A stretch of DNA of 11,931 nt from Rhodobacteraceae bacterium UBA1957 (GTDB taxonomy: Bacteria; Pseudomonadota; Alphaproteobacteria; Rhodobacterales; Rhodobacteraceae): assembly GCA_002336405.1 (NCBI GenBank), contig DDEJ01000053.1, positions 15,888 through 27,818 on the forward strand, in the 5' to 3' direction. Positions 1 to 6,610 of this stretch are shown here, in pieces. Position numbers and translations under genes: made by a program. Each line of letters starts with the position of its first letter. The stretch's first letter is position 1. Below the pieces are notes generated by a model. That model had not been told where the DNA came from. It worked only from the letters and a program-made list of their open reading frames with translations, and ran no database searches.

Positions 1-622
1 GTTGTCCCAGACAGGCCTCGATCGGCCCGCTGGCAAGCCCGCCAGGGCGCAGCAAGGTTGGGGTTTTCTCAAGTCCGATGATGGTTGATTCCAAACCCAC
101 CGCGCAGTCGCCGCCATCGATCACAGCGTCAATCTGCCCGTCGAGACCGCGTATTACGTGACGCGCGGTAGTGGGGCTGATACGACCTGAGGGGTTGGCC
201 GAGGGGGCGGCAACTGGTCCGCCAAACTGGTCCAGCAGGTCCCGCGCGAGCGGGTTGGCGGGGATGCGGATCGCGAGGCTTGGCAGATTTGCGGTGACCA
301 GCGCTGACAAGCCGTTGTCAGGCTTCAGCGGTAGCACCAGTGTCATTGGGCCCGGCCAGAATTGGGCTGCCAACTTTGTGGCGACCGCGGTCCACACCAC
401 CAGTGCTTGTGCGGCACTGATCGAGGCGACATGCACAATCAGCGGGTTAAAGCTGGGCCGTCCCTTGGCGGCAAAAATGCGCGCTACAGCGTGATCGTTG
501 CGGGCGTCAGCCCCCAGTCCATAAACGGTTTCGGTTGGGAAGGCGAGCAACCCGCCTTTGGCCAAGACCCTGCTTGCGGCAGCCACTCCGTGCGGGGTGG
601 CGGGCAGTTGTGCCGTTTGCAT
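1..622 (-). CDS. tsaC: L-threonylcarbamoyladenylate synthase (Sua5/TsaC/YrdC), 3' end cut by the window
   Basis: This enzyme makes threonylcarbamoyl-AMP from threonine, bicarbonate and ATP, the first step of the universal t6A modification of ANN-decoding tRNAs; it is cytosolic. Reading the minus strand from an ATG at 622 gives about 207 codons of YrdC domain before the window ends. Visible family motifs are FPTETVYGLGADA (about residues 28-40), AKGRPSFNPLIVHV, FWPGPMTLV, APSANPSGRISPTTA, GLESTIIG and LRPGG. GGAGAG lies 5 bases before the ATG, supporting this start. The reading reaches the end of a YrdC domain without a stop, so this is either a TsaC-type protein ending just outside or a longer Sua5 with a C-terminal domain, as is common in alphaproteobacteria. 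It is divergent from the acyl-CoA dehydrogenase across about 180 bases. The family is certain; single-domain or two-domain form cannot be decided here. Confidence 0.95.
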   Translation of the reverse strand, partial: MQTAQLPATPHGVAAASRVLAKGGLLAFPTETVYGLGADARNDHAVARIFAAKGRPSFNPLIVHVASISAAQALVVWTAVATKLAAQFWPGPMTLVLPLKPDNGLSALVTANLPSLAIRIPANPLARDLLDQFGGPVAAPSANPSGRISPTTARHVIRGLDGQIDAVIDGGDCAVGLESTIIGLEKTPTLLRPGGLASGPIEACLGQ

Positions 623-805
623 AATGTCTCTCCGATGACGCAGCGTAATCTGTAAAGGCGCTACCGGTTTGCCTAGGCGTCGCGGTGCCGCTATGTCATA
701 CAGATACCGCAAAGCCCTGCCAAGCCCTTGTCATGGGTCGGATCGCAATCCGGGCCAGGGTCAGAACTTTTGCTGTTGCAGTGTATTGCCGTTAAGGAGC
801 TTCTT

Positions 806-2524
806 ATGAGTTATCGCGCACCTGTCACTGAGTATCAGTTTTTGTTTGATCATGTGGTCGGGCTAGATCAAGTTTCCGCCACTGAGCGCTTTGGCGAGGC
901 GACGCGGGATGTGACCACGGCGATCCTGATCGAAGCCGGACGGATGTGCGAAGAGGTGATGGCACCGCTACAACGGGCCGGTGACGAGCATCCGGCGGTT
1001 TTGGAAAACGGTGTGGTGCGCTGTTCGCCGGGCTATGTAGAGGGCTACCGCGCCATTGCTGAGGGCGGTTGGGTATCCATTGCGGCCAGCCCCGAATACG
1101 GCGGGATGGGGTTGCCGATGGCCGTGACCACGGCGGTTAACGAAATGATGAGCGCTGCGTGTCTGTCGCTGCAACTGTGCCCGTTGATGACGCAGGGCCA
1201 AATCGAAGCGCTGGAGCATCATGCCAGCGACGAGATCAAGCGACTGTACCTGCCCAAGCTGATCAGCGGTGCATGGTGTGGCACGATGAACCTGACCGAA
1301 CCGCAGGCCGGTAGCGATGTGGGCGCCCTGAGTTCGAAGGCTGTACCGAATGGCGATGGCAGCTATGCCATCACCGGCCAGAAAATTTATATCAGTTGGG
1401 GCGACAGCGATGTGGTTGAAAATATCTGTCATCTGGTGTTGGCGCGTCTGCCCAACAGTGTGCCTGGCACCAAGGGCATCAGTCTGTTTCTTGTGCCGAA
1501 ATTTCTGCCGGACGCGTCGGGTAACCCGGGTATTGCGAACCAGCTGAAAGTGGTGGGATTGGAACATAAAATGGGCCTGCATGGCAGTCCGACTTGCGTG
1601 ATGCAATACGAGGGGGCGACGGGGTGGCTTGTCGGGGGGGAACACGCCGGTATGAAAGCGATGTTCACCATGATGAACAACGCCAGACTGGGTGTTGGCG
1701 GGCAGGGAATAGGCGTGGCCGAAGGCGCCTATCAGCACGCGCTGCGGTTTGCATCACAGCGTAAACAGGGCAAGGCACCGGTTGCGCAAGGCACAGGTAC
1801 TATTCTTGATCACGCCGATGTGCGGCGTATGCTGATGACGATGAAGGCTGATATTTTTGCCGCGCGTGCCATTGCGCTCGACTGCGGGGCGGCGATCGAT
1901 ATGAGCACCGCAACCGGTGATCCGCGCTGGTCGGCGCGGGCTGCATTTTTAACACCGATCGCCAAGGCCTTTGGTACTGACACCGGGATTGGGGTCGCCG
2001 AAGCAGGGGTGCAATTACACGGTGGCATGGGCTTTATCGAGGAGACCGGTGCGGCCCAATACAGCCGCGATGTGCGGGTGACCGCGATCTATGAGGGCAC
2101 CAACGGCATTCAGGCGATGGATCTGGTGGCGCGCAAACTTATGGATGGTGGCGAGGCCGCAGGGCGGTTGCTGGATGATATCGAAGCCTTTGCCGAGGCG
2201 ACAAGAGAGCAGATTCCCGATCTGGCAGGGCCGGTTTGGCAGGCTACGGAAACGCTGCGCGAAACTACCGAATGGTTGGTTGGTCAAAGTGACCTGAATG
2301 ACCGGTTTGCCGGCGCAGTACCTTATCTTAAAGCATTTGCCCGTGTCTTGGGGGGCTATTATCATCTTAAGGCTGCCGCTGCTGAACTGACCCCGGGCAC
2401 CAGAATGGCGCTGGCGCGTTTCTATATCTTGCGTCTGTTGCCCGAGCATACAGGGCTGTTGATCCATGCCCGCGCCGGTGCCGAAGATCTTTATGCGCTG
2501 AGTGTTGACGGATTTGCCGCCTGA
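806..2524 (+). CDS. acyl-CoA dehydrogenase, DmdC-like (3-methylmercaptopropionyl-CoA dehydrogenase subfamily)
   Basis: This is an FAD-dependent acyl-CoA dehydrogenase that oxidises a short acyl-CoA to the 2,3-enoyl-CoA and hands electrons to ETF. I start it at the ATG at 806 (572 aa) because AAGGAG sits at 794-799, six bases upstream; the frame is open back to an ATG at 728 that lacks a ribosome site. An N-terminal extension (FLFDHV, about residues 14-19) comes before the core. The flavin/substrate loop LTEPQAGSD is at 163-171, and IYEGTNG holds the probable catalytic base Glu430. The last ~120 residues match in length and position the extra C-terminal domain of the large (570-600 aa) subfamily that includes DmdC of DMSP demethylation and other long ACADs. 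DmdC is my reading from overall resemblance, including LENGVVR near the N-terminus; a related medium- or branched-chain substrate is possible. The stop TGA overlaps the ATG of the next gene by one base, implying translational coupling. Confidence 0.9.
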   Translation: MSYRAPVTEYQFLFDHVVGLDQVSATERFGEATRDVTTAILIEAGRMCEEVMAPLQRAGDEHPAVLENGVVRCSPGYVEGYRAIAEGGWVSIAASPEYGGMGLPMAVTTAVNEMMSAACLSLQLCPLMTQGQIEALEHHASDEIKRLYLPKLISGAWCGTMNLTEPQAGSDVGALSSKAVPNGDGSYAITGQKIYISWGDSDVVENICHLVLARLPNSVPGTKGISLFLVPKFLPDASGNPGIANQLKVVGLEHKMGLHGSPTCVMQYEGATGWLVGGEHAGMKAMFTMMNNARLGVGGQGIGVAEGAYQHALRFASQRKQGKAPVAQGTGTILDHADVRRMLMTMKADIFAARAIALDCGAAIDMSTATGDPRWSARAAFLTPIAKAFGTDTGIGVAEAGVQLHGGMGFIEETGAAQYSRDVRVTAIYEGTNGIQAMDLVARKLMDGGEAAGRLLDDIEAFAEATREQIPDLAGPVWQATETLRETTEWLVGQSDLNDRFAGAVPYLKAFARVLGGYYHLKAAAAELTPGTRMALARFYILRLLPEHTGLLIHARAGAEDLYALSVDGFAA

Positions 2525-3567
2525 TGGGCGTTGGCAAAAATGGTCTGCGCTATCCATGGGCAGAGCCGCCGGCAGAGGGTGTAGCGATAGAAGTTGCCGA
2601 GGGCGTCTTATGGTTTCGCATGCCATTGCCGATGGTGCTGGATCACGTCAATATCTATGCGCTGGCTGATGAGGATGGCTGGACGATCGTCGATACCGGG
2701 TTCAACAGCAAACGCAGCCGTGCAATTTGGGAAAAGCTGTTGGTTGGGCCTTTAGCAGGGCGTCCTGTTCGGAGGGTGCTGATTACCCATCATCATCCCG
2801 ACCATGTGGGGTTGGCGGGTTGGTTGCAAGACCGCACTGGGGCCACATTGCTTGCCACACGCACGGCTTGGTTGATGGCGCGTATGCTGTGTTTGGATGT
2901 CCAGCCGTATCCGGCGCCTGAAACCCTGCGCTTTTGGCGTCGTGCCGGTATGGACCCTGAGGTTTTTGCCAAACGCGCTTCCGAACGCCCGTTTAATTTT
3001 GCCGATGTGGTCTGGCCCATTCCGCTGGGTTTTCAACGTATAAAGCAAGATGATGTGCTGCATCTGGCCGGTCGTGATTGGGTTGTGCATATCGGCAACG
3101 GTCACGCGCCTGAGCATGCCACCCTATGGAGCCAAAGTGACGATTTGGTTCTGGCGGGTGATCAGGTCCTGTCGTCGATCAGCCCCAATATTGGCGTCTA
3201 TGCCACAGAGCCGGAGGCCGACCCTGTTGGCGATTGGCTTGAAGCCTGTAACCGGTTGGCAGGCTTGGCCAAAGAGGCGCATGTGGTGTTGGGTGGGCAT
3301 AAAATGCCTTTTACCGGTTTGCCATTGCGGATGCGCCAGCTGATCGACAATCACCACGGCGCATTGGCCCGTTTGAGCGTTGCGTTGGCGCAGCCAAAAA
3401 CTGCGACTGAGTGTTTTACGGCGCTGTTCAAGCGCAGGATCGGTGATGGAGAATATGGTCTGGCTCTGGTCGAATCATATGCCCATCTGAGCCACCTTTA
3501 TCAACAGGGCCATCTGAGCCGTGAAATCCGCGAAGATGGGGCTTATGTGTATCGGCGACTTATGTAA
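2524..3567 (+). CDS. metallo-beta-lactamase-fold hydrolase with C-terminal winged-helix-like domain
   Basis: This is a 347-aa binuclear-metal hydrolase of the MBL superfamily, probably cytosolic, since no signal peptide is visible. The metal ligands are all present: HHHPDH at 89-94 (the HxHxDH motif), His194 in GHAPEH, the bridging Asp213 in LAGDQVL, and His259 in LGGHKMPF. After the core, about residues 275-347 form a small domain ending in YAHLSHLYQQGHLSREI, which resembles the winged-helix tail of LACTB2-like and other thioester- or nucleic-acid-acting MBL proteins. The ATG at 2524 overlaps the upstream stop (TGATG), so it belongs to the same transcript as the acyl-CoA dehydrogenase. That context suggests action on a CoA thioester, glutathione thioester or aldehyde-derived adduct from the same catabolic route, which is inference. 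The substrate cannot be read from sequence. Confidence 0.9.
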   Translation: MGVGKNGLRYPWAEPPAEGVAIEVAEGVLWFRMPLPMVLDHVNIYALADEDGWTIVDTGFNSKRSRAIWEKLLVGPLAGRPVRRVLITHHHPDHVGLAGWLQDRTGATLLATRTAWLMARMLCLDVQPYPAPETLRFWRRAGMDPEVFAKRASERPFNFADVVWPIPLGFQRIKQDDVLHLAGRDWVVHIGNGHAPEHATLWSQSDDLVLAGDQVLSSISPNIGVYATEPEADPVGDWLEACNRLAGLAKEAHVVLGGHKMPFTGLPLRMRQLIDNHHGALARLSVALAQPKTATECFTALFKRRIGDGEYGLALVESYAHLSHLYQQGHLSREIREDGAYVYRRLM

Positions 3568-3656
3568 AATTGGACCCAATCTGGCGCTGTAATAAAGTGT
3601 TTCGGCAGTTTGTTTCATTCGGCGCTGCCTGCGCGCTGATGTCGGGGTGACAGGGT

Positions 3657-3686
3657 TTGAAAAATCCGCTAAACGCAAACTACGAT
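3657..3686 (+). promoter_or_regulatory. possible sigma-70-type promoter for the oxidase subunit IV gene
   Basis: TTGAAA (3657-3662) and TACGAT (3681-3686) are separated by 18 bases and lie 19 bases before the start codon of the small membrane protein. Each box has about four of six consensus matches. There is no independent support, and alphaproteobacterial promoters are often degenerate. Confidence 0.35.
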
Positions 3687-3705
3687 ATCAAAAAGGCAGT
3701 ATCCC

Positions 3706-3840
3706 ATGACTGAACACAAGCACGGCGAAATGGACATTGAAGTTCAAGAGAAAACTTTTGATGGCATGCTTAAGGCAATGACTCGCGTCTCGATCGCATC
3801 AATCGGGTTGTTGATTTTTATTGCGATCGTAAACGGATAA
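3706..3840 (+). CDS. aa3-type cytochrome c oxidase subunit IV (44 aa)
   Basis: This is a tiny single-pass inner-membrane protein of the family of small fourth subunits of alphaproteobacterial aa3-type cytochrome c oxidase (Pfam family PF07835, from memory). The N-terminal, cytoplasm-facing part carries the signature HKHGEMD and EKTF (about residues 4-18). A hydrophobic helix, SIASIGLLIFIAIV, follows at about 29-42 and reaches almost to the C-terminus. The start is an ATG with AAAGG upstream. Subunit IV is not needed for catalysis in Paracoccus and Rhodobacter oxidases, and its role is unclear. The gene stands alone, with no other oxidase subunit in the window. A likely promoter lies just upstream and a lipoprotein gene follows after 26 bases. 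Confidence 0.85.
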   Translation: MTEHKHGEMDIEVQEKTFDGMLKAMTRVSIASIGLLIFIAIVNG

Positions 3841-3866
3841 ACCAAAGCCTATTTTAAGGTACGATT

Positions 3867-4463
3867 TTGCGGCTGATTATATTTATTATTTTTTTGCAGA
3901 ATGTTCTCGCAGGCTGCAGCCAAAATATTTCTAAAATGTCTGATGCGGCGCTTGCGAATGCCGCCTACCATCATTCTGGACCAGCGTCGCTGAGTTTGAT
4001 CACGATGGTCAAAAACGGCTCGGGCACCGGGGCGCATACTAGCGTGATGATCAATGCCTCGCAGCGGATTATTTTTGACCCGGCTGGCACTGTGCGACAC
4101 GCGCGCCTGCCGGAAAAAGGCGATGTGCTGTTTGGGGTGACGCCGGCTATCGAGGATTTCTATGTGCGTGCCCATGCGCGCAAAACCCATCATGTTGTGA
4201 TCCAGACGCTTGAGGTGCCGCCCAATGTGGCAGAACTTGCTTTGCAAAAGGCGCTTGCACACGGTGCGGTTTACGCCGCGCAATGCAGCTTGCGGACCTC
4301 GCGACTTTTGGCGTCGCTGCCGGGATTTGACCATCTGCCGGTTGTCTGGTTCCCAAACCGTTTAAAAGACGCCTTTGGTCGGCTTGAGGGCGTGACAGAA
4401 GTCACCTTGCATGAATATGACGAGGCCGATAAGGCCAAGGCCTTGCGGGCATACACTCCTTAA
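3867..4463 (+). CDS. lipoprotein, possible permuted papain-fold (NlpC/P60- or YiiX-like) enzyme, TTG start
   Basis: This is a 198-aa predicted lipoprotein. The start is TTG at 3867: AAGGT lies six bases before it, no ATG or GTG is placed to encode the signal peptide, and the sequence then gives a short hydrophobic segment ending in the lipobox LAGC with the lipidated Cys17. The mature part contains GTGAHTSVMI (His57), then FDPAG, and later YAAQCSLRTSRLL (Cys140) followed by LPGF. A conserved-looking His before a Cys-containing helix is the order seen in circularly permuted papain-like folds (LRAT/YiiX relatives of NlpC/P60), so a cell-envelope hydrolase or acyltransferase is possible. That is inference; I do not recognise a named family. 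It follows the oxidase subunit by 26 bases and could share its transcript. It ends about 160 bases before fdhD. Confidence 0.75.
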   Translation: MRLIIFIIFLQNVLAGCSQNISKMSDAALANAAYHHSGPASLSLITMVKNGSGTGAHTSVMINASQRIIFDPAGTVRHARLPEKGDVLFGVTPAIEDFYVRAHARKTHHVVIQTLEVPPNVAELALQKALAHGAVYAAQCSLRTSRLLASLPGFDHLPVVWFPNRLKDAFGRLEGVTEVTLHEYDEADKAKALRAYTP

Positions 4464-4620
4464 CCAACTCTATTCACTGTGGTGAGCTATGAGCGCTGAC
4501 GCGTTTGTCTGTCGCAACAGTTTCGCCCCGCAACCATCGTTTTTGAGATTCATGGTTGCACTCAGGGGCGCTTTGGTTTCATCCTTGGTTGCCAATACGG
4601 CGCATGAGAGGATAAATTCG

Positions 4621-5505
4621 GTGGCAACCCAAGATAACCTGAGCGAGTACTTGATTGCACCAGATCTGTCCCGCCGCGGGTTGAGCCGCGCGGTGGACGG
4701 TATTGATCAAGATGGCAAAAAAAGTGTGCTGTCAGTGGTCGAAGAACGCCCATTAACGATTTTTCTCAACGCACAGGAAATTGTCACGGCGATGACAATT
4801 GGGGATTACCCCGAATATCTGGCGCTGGGGTTTTTGCGCAATCAAGGCATGTTGCCAGATGATGCGGATGTTACAGGCATATCCTATGACGAAGAACTCG
4901 AAACTGTGGTGGTGCGTACCGCAACCCAAACCAGTTTTGAAGACAAGTTGAAAAAGAAAACCCGCACCAGCGGCTGTGCCGTGGGGACGGTTTTTGGCGA
5001 TATGATGGAGGGTTTGGAAGAGGTGCATCTGCCGGCCAGCCCGGTTAAGACGTCATGGCTGTACGCGCTGGCTGCTAAAATTAACCGAACGCCCAGCCTG
5101 TATCTGGACGTTGGGGCGATACACGGCACAGTGCTATGTCGTGAGGACCGGCCGTTGGTTTATATGGAAGATGTCGGTCGGCACAACGCGGTCGACAAAA
5201 TTGCCGGCTGGATGTTAAGCGAACAGATTTCTGCTGCTGACAAGATCCTGTATACCACGGGTCGCTTGACCTCGGAGATGGTGATCAAAACTGCGATGAT
5301 GGGTATTCCGGTGCTGGCGTCACGGTCGGGGTTTACCGCATGGGGGGTCGAGATTGCCCAGCAGGTCGGGCTGACTTTGATTGGGCGCATGCGTGGCAAG
5401 CGGTTCGTGTGCCTGTCGGGGGATGAACGGTTGCTGCGCGATGCAGACCCGGCTTTGGTGGATGAGGAAAGCCAACGGTCGCGGCGCAAGGGAGGTCGCG
5501 CATGA
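4621..5505 (+). CDS. fdhD: formate dehydrogenase accessory sulfurtransferase FdhD
   Basis: FdhD moves sulfur from a cysteine desulfurase onto the molybdenum cofactor (bis-MGD) before it is inserted into formate dehydrogenase. I choose a GTG start at 4621 (294 aa) because GAGAGGA lies about nine bases upstream and the length then fits the family (E. coli FdhD is about 277 aa). The frame is open back to ATGs at 4489 and 4552, but the added residues look non-conserved. Motifs: VVEERPLTIFLN (about 41-52), MTIGDYPEYLALGF, SGCAVGT with Cys119, and the cofactor-pocket motif EDVGRHNAVDK. E. coli FdhD has a C-x-x-C pair here; this protein has C-A-V-G, keeping only the first cysteine. The stop overlaps the mobA start as ATGA (5502-5505). 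It is the first gene of the Mo-cofactor operon. Confidence 0.93.
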   Translation: MATQDNLSEYLIAPDLSRRGLSRAVDGIDQDGKKSVLSVVEERPLTIFLNAQEIVTAMTIGDYPEYLALGFLRNQGMLPDDADVTGISYDEELETVVVRTATQTSFEDKLKKKTRTSGCAVGTVFGDMMEGLEEVHLPASPVKTSWLYALAAKINRTPSLYLDVGAIHGTVLCREDRPLVYMEDVGRHNAVDKIAGWMLSEQISAADKILYTTGRLTSEMVIKTAMMGIPVLASRSGFTAWGVEIAQQVGLTLIGRMRGKRFVCLSGDERLLRDADPALVDEESQRSRRKGGRA

Positions 5506-6122
5506 CCGCGCCGCTGGGGGTTATCTTGGCCGGTGGATTGGCGCGACGCATGGGCGGTGGCGATAAGGGGCTGTTGAAGTTGCACGATCAAAGCTTGTTG
5601 GCCCGGGTCAGCGGGCGTCTTGCCCCGCAGGTGGCGGGAATGGCGCTGAATGCCAATGGTGATCTCGCGCGGTTCGCCGATCTTGGTTTGCCGGTGATTG
5701 CCGACAGTATCGCCGATTATCCCGGCCCACTTGCGGGGGTTTTGGCGGGGCTCGACTGGGCCGCAGACCAAGGTGTAGACCGCATCGTTACCGCCGCTGC
5801 CGACACACCGTTTTTCCCAACGGATTTGGTGGCGCGCCTCATAGAGGCCTCTGCCGGAATGGAGCATCCACTGGTTTTGGCCGCGACACCCGACGCCGCG
5901 CGTGGTCAGGTGCGTCACCCTACTTTTGGCCTTTGGCCTGTGGCGCTGCGTGAAGATTTGCGGGCCGCGCTGGGTGACGGTCTGCGTAAGGTAGTGATGT
6001 GGACACGGCGTCACAATGGGCGCGAGGCGCTGTTCTCTGGCTATGGGGTCGATCCGTTCTTTAACGTCAACACCCCCGAAGATCTGGCGCAGGCTGCCGA
6101 TCTTTTAAAGGATATTCCATGA
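5502..6122 (+). CDS. mobA: molybdenum cofactor guanylyltransferase MobA
   Basis: MobA transfers GMP from GTP to Mo-molybdopterin, giving the MGD form used by DMSO-reductase-family enzymes such as formate dehydrogenases. At 206 aa it has the normal length. The nucleotide-binding loop LAGGLARRMGGGDKG is at residues 9-23. The metal-binding Asp101 lies in AAADTPFF, the position known to matter in E. coli MobA. PTFGLWPV and a C-terminal NVNTPEDL complete the family pattern. The start is ATG at 5502 with a strong AAGGGAGG (5488-5495) inside the end of fdhD. It overlaps fdhD and mobB by four bases each, so it is certainly co-transcribed and probably translationally coupled. Confidence 0.96.
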   Translation: MTAPLGVILAGGLARRMGGGDKGLLKLHDQSLLARVSGRLAPQVAGMALNANGDLARFADLGLPVIADSIADYPGPLAGVLAGLDWAADQGVDRIVTAAADTPFFPTDLVARLIEASAGMEHPLVLAATPDAARGQVRHPTFGLWPVALREDLRAALGDGLRKVVMWTRRHNGREALFSGYGVDPFFNVNTPEDLAQAADLLKDIP

Positions 6123-6610
6123 AAATTTACGGTGTTACAGGTTGGAAAAATGCTGGCAAAACCGGCCTGATGGAACGGCTGGTGGCCGAGATCACAAGCC
6201 GTGGCTTTTCGGTGTCTACCATCAAGCATGCCCATCACAGCTTTGACGTTGATCATCCGGGCAAAGACAGTCACAGGCACCGCGTTGCCGGTGCCCAAGA
6301 AGTGCTGCTGGCGTCAAAAAATCGCATCGCTCTAATGCGGGAATTGCGCGATCAAGAAGAGCCCGATCTTGCGCATTTGCTCACCCGGTTGTCGTCGGTC
6401 GATCTGGTGTTGATTGAGGGCTACAAGCGCGACCGTCACCCCAAGATCGAGGCGCATCGTTCTGCGACCGGTCAGCCGTTGATTGCGCCCGGTGATGATA
6501 CCATTCGGGCGGTCGCCAGCGATGTGCCGTTGACGCTTGAGCGGCCGGTGTTTGACCTCGATGACACCACTGCGCTGGCGGATTTTGTTTTGCGTGAGGT
6601 TGGCTTGTGA
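6119..6610 (+). CDS. mobB: molybdopterin-guanine dinucleotide biosynthesis adaptor MobB
   Basis: MobB is a GTP-binding P-loop protein that assists MobA in making MGD; it is helpful but not essential in E. coli. The Walker A motif GWKNAGKT is at residues 8-15. It is followed by STIKHAHH, the conserved DVDHPGKDSHRHR segment, and the strand VLIEGYK, which plays the Walker B role. At 163 aa it is a standard stand-alone MobB. AAAGGA (6107-6112) lies six bases before the ATG. It starts within the last codons of mobA (ATGA overlap) and its stop overlaps the GTG start of the next gene (GTGA, 6607-6610). Confidence 0.95.
   Translation: MKIYGVTGWKNAGKTGLMERLVAEITSRGFSVSTIKHAHHSFDVDHPGKDSHRHRVAGAQEVLLASKNRIALMRELRDQEEPDLAHLLTRLSSVDLVLIEGYKRDRHPKIEAHRSATGQPLIAPGDDTIRAVASDVPLTLERPVFDLDDTTALADFVLREVGL

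Noticed and set aside
968..1738. 256-codon minus-strand open frame
   Set aside because: Lies wholly inside the acyl-CoA dehydrogenase gene, is rich in His, Arg and Gln as expected for an antisense shadow, and has no family motifs.
4489..4620. N-terminal extension of FdhD from the ATG at 4489
   Set aside because: The added 44 residues do not look like family sequence; the GTG at 4621 has GAGAGGA at good spacing and gives a normal length.
4464..4620. Possible Moco riboswitch before fdhD
   Set aside because: No paired elements resembling the Moco aptamer could be traced in the 157 bases between the lipoprotein gene and fdhD.
5160..6014. 284-codon minus-strand open frame
   Set aside because: Antisense to fdhD and mobA, both of which carry clear catalytic motifs; composition is that of a shadow frame.
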